Source: Bryobacterales bacterium
GTDB lineage: Bacteria; Acidobacteriota; Terriglobia; Bryobacterales; Bryobacteraceae
Length of the DNA: 11,290 bases
Direction: 5' to 3'
Assembly (NCBI GenBank): GCA_003487005.1
Contig: DNFG01000432.1
Span: 1 to 11,290 of the forward strand
Shown here: positions 7,004 through 11,290 of the stretch, piece after piece
Numbering within the stretch: position 1 is the stretch's first letter
Layout of the letters: every line of letters begins with the position of its first letter
Notes under the pieces: generated by a model
Databases searched by the model: none
The model's input: only the letters and a program-made list of their open reading frames with translations
What the model was told of the DNA's origin: nothing
Program-made: the position numbers and the translations under genes

Positions 7004-7037
7004 GCCCATGGCAGCGCCTTGGGGGGGTGGAGAGTGA

Positions 7038-7043
7038 GGGAGG
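7038..7043 (+). promoter_or_regulatory. Ribosome binding site fixing the cytochrome start
   Basis: GGGAGG lies six bases before the ATG at 7050. The later in-frame ATGs at 7068 and 7089 have no comparable site, although 7089 would give the more conventional signal-peptide start. Confidence 0.6.
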
Positions 7044-7049
7044 CGAAAG

Positions 7050-8567
7050 ATGGCACAACTGCCACCCATGGCGACTATACTTCCTAAAATGCGCCTGGTC
7101 ACATTGATGTTGCTGCTACTTGCCGTCTGTCTGCCGGCGGCCGATCCTCCGAGGATTTGGGACGATGAAGCACTAAAGGATTGGGCCACGCCGGTGGCGG
7201 CGTTGGGGGTCCGGCCGGGGCACTATAGCGCAGCGGAATACTATGCCATTCCTGGGGACAACCTCAAGACGTACCCGGTTTATCACCCGAACCGGGAGCC
7301 GAAAGGCTACTGGGAGTGGCTGCAGAAGCAGAGGCCGGAGCCGCTGGTGGACGCGTCGAAGATCCGGTCGGCGCGCGATTGGGCGGCCGCGGGTCAGCGG
7401 GCATTCGAAGATCTCGACAACGTGTTTTTCCGGACGGACGATCCCAAGCTGATCGCCCGCGCCCGGGATCCTGAGGCGTTCAAGGATGTGTTTTTGCTGC
7501 CCGATGGCAGCATCATCGGGAATCGGTGGGTGGTGACGGAGAAGGGCGTCGTGCTGGGCGAGCGCGAGTGTGCTCTTTGCCATGTGCAGTTCACGCCCTC
7601 GGGTACCGTCGCGTTTGGCGGACCCGCCGGGGTTGAGCCTGCCGGAGCCACGGACCGGAATCCGGCCGGGGTGAATCTGGTGCCGCTGGCGTACACCCGG
7701 TTCTTTCCGGGGGACAACTTTCTGGTGGCGCTCTGGCGTTCGTACACGGTGCCGTGGAACCCGGACCCGCGGGTTGAAGCGCTGAAGGAGAAGATGACCC
7801 ACCCGCCGGGCGCGCTGTTTGTGGGTGATCCTGGCACTTTCGCCCGCTTTCATGGCAGTCCGTGGGCGCAGACGAAGGTTCCAGATCTTCGGGGCATCCG
7901 CTACTCCCGCTACATCGATGCCAGCGGGACGCACCGGATGCGCGGGGCGGAGGATCTGGCGCGGTATGCCGCCTTCGTTAACGGCGCCGATCCGATGACC
8001 TTCGGCGACCATCAGATTCTGACGCCCGCGCAGCGGAAGATCCGGCTAAGGTATGCCGACGAAGTGCTGTATGCGATCGGTATGTACCTGATGTCGCTGG
8101 ACGCCCCGAAGAACCCCAATCCGGCGCCGGACGCGCGGTCGGCCGCCGGGCAGAAGGTGTTTCAGCGAGAGGGCTGCATCAGTTGCCACGTTCCGCCGGA
8201 CTATACCTCCGGCAAGCTGACGCTGGCCCAGGGGTACAACCCGCCCGCCGATCACCCCAACGCCGATGATATCGTGCGCCTGAGCGTGGGCACGGACCCC
8301 GAACTGGCGATGCGCACGCGCAAAGGGACTGGTTTCTACAAGATCCCGACGCTGCGGGGGGTGTGGACGCGGACGCGCCTGCTGCACGATGGTTCGGTGG
8401 CGTCGCTGGAAGAGATGTTCGACCCGGCGCGGGTGCAGCCAGACCATGTTCCCGGGGGCTGGAAGGGGCCTGCGGGCGATCGCCGTGGCATTCCGGGCCA
8501 CCCGTTCGGGTTGAAGCTGACGCCGGAGGAGAAGGCGGCGCTGCTGGCGTTTTTGCGGACGCTCTGA
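7050..8567 (+). CDS. Exported di-haem cytochrome c peroxidase-like protein
   Basis: A 505-residue periplasmic c-type cytochrome. An n-region of 14 residues precedes a hydrophobic signal segment (RLVTLMLLLLAVCLPA, about 15-30) with likely cleavage after ALPAA-type residues near 30-31. Two haem-attachment motifs are present: CALCH (174-178) and CISCH (376-380). Between them lies a long region with FPGDNFLVALWR and KVPDLRGIRYSRYID. The C-terminal domain has the peroxidase-family pattern KIPTLRGVWTRTRLLHDGSVASLEEMFDP (about 431-459) before a final helix TPEEKAALLAFLRTL. At over 500 residues it is longer than bacterial CcpA/MauG proteins (roughly 320-400), which suggests a variant subfamily. The reaction is not certain: peroxide reduction or another haem-dependent oxidation. 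The gene stands alone between repeat elements; no electron donor partner is adjacent. Confidence 0.88.
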   Translation: MAQLPPMATILPKMRLVTLMLLLLAVCLPAADPPRIWDDEALKDWATPVAALGVRPGHYSAAEYYAIPGDNLKTYPVYHPNREPKGYWEWLQKQRPEPLVDASKIRSARDWAAAGQRAFEDLDNVFFRTDDPKLIARARDPEAFKDVFLLPDGSIIGNRWVVTEKGVVLGERECALCHVQFTPSGTVAFGGPAGVEPAGATDRNPAGVNLVPLAYTRFFPGDNFLVALWRSYTVPWNPDPRVEALKEKMTHPPGALFVGDPGTFARFHGSPWAQTKVPDLRGIRYSRYIDASGTHRMRGAEDLARYAAFVNGADPMTFGDHQILTPAQRKIRLRYADEVLYAIGMYLMSLDAPKNPNPAPDARSAAGQKVFQREGCISCHVPPDYTSGKLTLAQGYNPPADHPNADDIVRLSVGTDPELAMRTRKGTGFYKIPTLRGVWTRTRLLHDGSVASLEEMFDPARVQPDHVPGGWKGPAGDRRGIPGHPFGLKLTPEEKAALLAFLRTL

Positions 8568-8610
8568 GTGGTGGGGAGGAGCCAAGCGCCTGCCCAAATG
8601 GATGGTGGGA

Positions 8611-8699
8611 TTTGGGTGCCCGGCACTGGGGATTGGTTGCGGCGTGGCTGGTGAAATCGAGATTACGACAGCAGCGTGACGGGGAAACTGGCACCCGGG
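8611..8699. repeat. Degenerate inverted REP-like pair
   Basis: TTTGGGTGCCCGGCACT (8611-8627) and AACTGGCACCCGGGG (8685-8699) share the core GGGTGCC/GGCACCC in opposite orientation. They resemble the dispersed repeat core but are more diverged, so this is a weaker call. Confidence 0.35.
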
Positions 8700-8892
8700 G
8701 GTTGGAGGCGGTTGATTTTGCGGCAATGAAACAAAGGAGCGCTGGAATGTTTTGAGGAGCAAGGCGAGCGGAGTCAAAGAGTTGCGGGCGCAGGTGGGCG
8801 AGGTGGGGGAGGCCAGGTGCGCGGGCTCGATGCGGTGGTTGTCTTCCAAGTTGTTGATAATAGGTTAGTTGCTGGTCCGTCGGGCGAGGAGC

Positions 8893-8944
8893 CGAGGTGT
8901 CTGACCCCGTCGGGCCAGCGAGGTGTCTGACCCCGTCGGGCCAG
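8893..8944 (+). repeat. 26-bp tandem repeat, two perfect units
   Basis: The unit starts CGAGGTGTCTGACCCCGTCG and ends GGCCAG; copies occupy 8893-8918 and 8919-8944 with no differences. A partial, diverged unit precedes it (CCGTCGGGCGAGGAGC, about 8877-8892). The GGTGTCTGACCCC part resembles half-palindromic REP cores. It directly abuts the next dispersed repeat. Confidence 0.75.
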
Positions 8945-8946
8945 CG

Positions 8947-8988
8947 GTTGTTTGAATAGAGGGGAAGTGGGTTGCAGGCACCGAATAG
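8947..8988 (+). repeat. Dispersed repeat, copy B (right half only)
   Basis: GTTGTTTGAATAGAGGGGAA onward to CACCGAATAG matches the right half of copy C (10750-10790) with one extra base and a few substitutions. The left half of the 76-bp element is absent and is replaced by the 26-bp tandem repeat. The copy lies 104 bases upstream of the TIR gene. Confidence 0.7.
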
Positions 8989-9080
8989 ACCGAATACCGA
9001 ATATTATGAACGGCGTACGACGGGAATTGGCGGCTCATGGTCTCGCGCAGGTTGGGAATGACGAATTCTGAAGGCGAACC

Positions 9081-9086
9081 TATAAT
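9081..9086 (+). promoter_or_regulatory. -10 box of the TIR gene, implying a leaderless transcript
   Basis: An exact TATAAT ends five bases before the GTG start at 9092, so transcription would begin at or next to the start codon. No good -35 box is at standard spacing; TTGGGA (9052-9057) is too far at 23 bases. Confidence 0.45.
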
Positions 9087-9091
9087 GGAGA

Positions 9092-10453
9092 GTGCTCTAT
9101 GATGCCTTCATTTCGCACGCCAGCGAAGACAAGGACGACATTGTCAGGTCTCTCGCGGAAGCCCTCCAGCTAAGACGCGTCGCCATTTGGTACGACGAGT
9201 TCTCTTTGCATGTTGGATCGAGCCTGAGACGATCCATCGATCTTGGGCTATCGAAATCCCGGTACGGGATCGTCGTACTCAGCCCTTACTTCTTCGGAAA
9301 ATCATGGCCGGAGTGGGAGCTGGACGGGCTCGTCCAGCGGCAGCTTTCTGGCTCTCAACGTGTCCTGCTGCCGGTTTGGCATAACGTTGGGAGGACCGAT
9401 GTTGCTGAGTATTCTCCCTCGCTCGCCGACATAGTTGCGATTCCCTCCAGCCTCGGCCTCGATGAAGTTGTCAAACGTCTATTGGCAGCCATTCAGCCGG
9501 AAGGTTCTGCATTGGTCACGGCCCGTAATCTGATTCTGGATTATGGCTACGAGCCACCAGTCATAAGTGACGACTGGTGGCTGGACGTGATAGAAGGGTC
9601 GAAATGGCAAGACGACGAACGATGGAACTTTCCAATCTGGCGAATGTCCGAGCACTCATCGGTTCGCGGAGAGAACCTCGCTTGGATCGTCATGCAACAT
9701 CTATGGCAAGAGGAAGCCAGAACTCGGCGCATCACGCAAATTACACCTCCTGAAGAAGTGGTCCAGTTCATCTTGACTCAGCCTGGACTGCGGGAAGTCT
9801 CCGAATACATGCCTGAAGTCCTGGTTGAACTTGCACCTCAGCTTGCCATCCCCGGATTTGCCGGTCCACTCGAGCCGGCGATTCAGAGGGCATATGCGCA
9901 GTCGATCAGCGTGTGCGAAGCCCGACGCCGTAATGCGAGTACGTTCGGATCGGGACTGACGACAACCCATCAGAGTCCTGCGTGCGACGAGGAATTCGCC
10001 TTGCGTCATCCCACATTCGGAGAATACGAACCGCAATCAGTGGCTTGTAGTTTTGTTCAGGGCAACGGGTTGTTCGGCCCGAGTCCAAACGTCAGGGCGT
10101 ACGAAAACATTGACTATCTCTTGTGGCTCCTATCGTGTCGCAGCAGTTGGCTTCCGTGTAGGGCACATGACTATCTGCTCCGTGGAATGAAAGAGTGGGC
10201 TGCCTGGCCTTGGTGGCGGGGTTCGGCGGAGTCGAATTACGAGAGCCCTGCAGCTGGCGAACTTTCCGATTGGCTAATGAGGTCCAGGCAGCCGCGGAGG
10301 ATCGCCCTACCGGCGACCGCGATGACCGATCTCAGGGACAGATTTGGGTATGGCCGAGAGCTACTCGATCTTCCGGAATCAGCTGATGAGTTGGTCGAGC
10401 GGTTCCGATCCGAGGACGTGCTTGAATCGTGGTTCGAAGCAAAGCGAAGGTGA
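9092..10453 (+). CDS. TIR-domain protein with unassigned C-terminal domain
   Basis: A 453-residue, probably cytoplasmic protein. The TIR domain (about 1-135) shows the classical order: YDAFISHASEDK (3-14, first strand and box 1), LRRVAIWYDEFSLHVGSSLRRSID (28-50, BB-loop region), GIVVLSPYFFGKSWPEWELDGL (59-80) and VLLPVWHNV (91-99). Glu76, in W-E-L-D-G-L, aligns in position with the catalytic Glu of NAD-cleaving TIRs; Glu74 is the alternative. The rest (about 140-453) is rich in Trp and contains no motif I recognise; it could be a sensor, oligomerisation or second effector region. The start is GTG: an in-frame stop at 9083-9085 excludes upstream extension, and the TIR domain begins at residue 3. 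There is no normal ribosome site. No partner gene is adjacent. GC is lower than in neighbouring genes, and repeats lie on both sides. A single-gene anti-phage or toxin role is inferred only. Confidence 0.88.
   Translation: MLYDAFISHASEDKDDIVRSLAEALQLRRVAIWYDEFSLHVGSSLRRSIDLGLSKSRYGIVVLSPYFFGKSWPEWELDGLVQRQLSGSQRVLLPVWHNVGRTDVAEYSPSLADIVAIPSSLGLDEVVKRLLAAIQPEGSALVTARNLILDYGYEPPVISDDWWLDVIEGSKWQDDERWNFPIWRMSEHSSVRGENLAWIVMQHLWQEEARTRRITQITPPEEVVQFILTQPGLREVSEYMPEVLVELAPQLAIPGFAGPLEPAIQRAYAQSISVCEARRRNASTFGSGLTTTHQSPACDEEFALRHPTFGEYEPQSVACSFVQGNGLFGPSPNVRAYENIDYLLWLLSCRSSWLPCRAHDYLLRGMKEWAAWPWWRGSAESNYESPAAGELSDWLMRSRQPRRIALPATAMTDLRDRFGYGRELLDLPESADELVERFRSEDVLESWFEAKRR
9552..9582. repeat. 11-bp perfect inverted repeat inside the TIR gene
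   Basis: AGCCACCAGTC (9552-9562) and GACTGGTGGCT (9572-9582) are exact complements with a nine-base loop. It encodes the PPVISDDWW segment (residues about 154-164), just past the TIR domain, at the likely domain junction. It could form an mRNA hairpin or be chance from codon use. Confidence 0.5.
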
Positions 10454-10525
10454 CGCGTACGAAGGCATTGACCTTGGGTGCGCACAGTTCCCCGGCCATT
10501 CTGGGATGCGACCGCTCGATTTCCT

Positions 10526-10546
10526 ATTCGGTGCCTGGGACCCAAT
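10526..10546 (-). repeat. REP-like core, inverted copy
   Basis: The sequence containing GGTGCCTGGGACCCAAT is the reverse complement of the core at 10768-10788 with a single mismatch over 21 bases, giving an inverted pair 221 bases apart. A related inverted piece, GACTGGACCCCAATT, follows at 10565-10579 and matches 6982-6996 in 14 of 15 positions. Confidence 0.7.
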
Positions 10547-10712
10547 GCACCTGATCGGGATGACGACTGGACCCCAATTGGTTTGGGAGGGGCTGGAGGG
10601 TGGTAGTAGGGCAAGTTATTGGTTTCTAGTGGATTGCCTGATATTGGGGCCGAGTCGGCGAAGACAGGTTTATGGCCGGATGGAGTCTGAGCTGCGGGGT
10701 CTGGGGGCGTAA

Positions 10713-10790
10713 GTTGTTGAAAGCAGGTGGAGGCTATTGGGTGCCAGTCGTTGTTTGAATTAGGGGAATTGGGTTCCAGGCACCGAATAG
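10713..10790 (+). repeat. Dispersed 76-bp repeat, copy C
   Basis: The counterpart of copy A (6928-7003): identical over the first 23 bases, then nine substitutions. Its right half also matches copy B (8947-8988). It lies between the TIR gene and rlmB, so the TIR gene is enclosed by copies B and C in the same orientation. Confidence 0.8.
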
Positions 10791-10842
10791 TGCTTGTATT
10801 ACTTCTGGGGGAGGGTTGTGGGTTCGGTAGGATGGGAGGGTG

Positions 10843-11290
<448 letters not shown>

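Larger units (their letters stand above)
8568..9080. other. Gene-free, repeat-rich interval upstream of the TIR gene
   Basis: About 510 bases with no credible gene. It contains degenerate REP-like segments (8611-8627 and inverted 8685-8699), a perfect two-unit 26-bp tandem repeat (8893-8944), a shortened copy of the dispersed repeat (8947-8988), and three CCGAATA units (8981-9003). The lack of coding content and the mosaic of repeats mark a site of repeated insertion or rearrangement. Confidence 0.6.
10454..10842. other. Gene-free interval between the TIR gene and rlmB
   Basis: No credible gene. The stretch holds three repeat-family segments: inverted copies at 10526-10546 and 10565-10579 and the full-length copy C at 10713-10790. 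I see no clear intrinsic terminator after the TIR stop. Confidence 0.55.

Noticed and set aside
8893..8944. Possible CRISPR array
   Set aside because: The two 26-bp units are directly adjacent with no spacer between them, and no cas genes are present.
10344..10712. Plus-strand open frame overlapping the TIR 3' end and continuing into the gap
   Set aside because: It starts inside the TIR gene in another frame and is then mainly translated repeat sequence; no ribosome site or protein-like motif.

Overview
The window looks like chromosomal DNA from an acidobacterium, most likely of the Solibacter/Bryobacter type. The main evidence is a PadR regulator followed directly by an 894-residue duplicated MacB/FtsX-type permease with no ATPase (the ADOP arrangement that is abundant in Acidobacteria), plus a Tat-exported sulfatase and a two-haem cytochrome c. 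This is inference from gene content and high GC, not from a phylogenetic marker. The right end is a sequencing or assembly artefact (45 consecutive Gs).

Layout, left to right. At 1-595 is the 3' part of a REP-associated tyrosine transposase (RAYT), followed by repeat-bearing non-coding DNA. At 804-3878 a recognisable promoter/dyad drives a padR-ADOP operon. The ADOP gene converges, 7 bases apart, with a minus-strand sulfatase (3886-5406). Upstream of the sulfatase lie a perfect 30-bp palindrome and a small MerR-family regulator gene. At 6068-6735 (minus) is a toxin-first RelE/HigB-XRE toxin-antitoxin pair with a 17-bp palindromic operator. At 7050-8567 (plus) is an exported di-haem cytochrome c peroxidase-like protein. 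At 9092-10453 is a stand-alone TIR-domain protein with a C-terminal half I do not recognise. At 10843 begins rlmB (23S rRNA 2'-O-methyltransferase), which runs into the poly-G artefact.

The right half (about 6.7-10.8 kb) is accessory in character. Its gaps carry a dispersed repeat family whose core resembles TTGGGTCCCAGGCACC, in both orientations. Related sequence also lies at the 3' end of the RAYT gene, so a RAYT/REP relationship is plausible. A 76-bp version occurs at 6928-7003 and 10713-10788, and a shorter version sits at 8947-8988. The TIR gene therefore lies between two repeat copies, as does the cytochrome gene. The TIR gene is also lower in GC (50-55% in lines I counted, against 60-70% in lines from the cytochrome and permease genes), which fits acquisition by transfer.

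The strongest candidate for something undescribed is the TIR protein: an NADase-like TIR domain fused to a roughly 310-residue unassigned Trp-rich domain, apparently a single-gene module, inside a repeat-rich block next to a toxin-antitoxin pair. A defence role is inference only.
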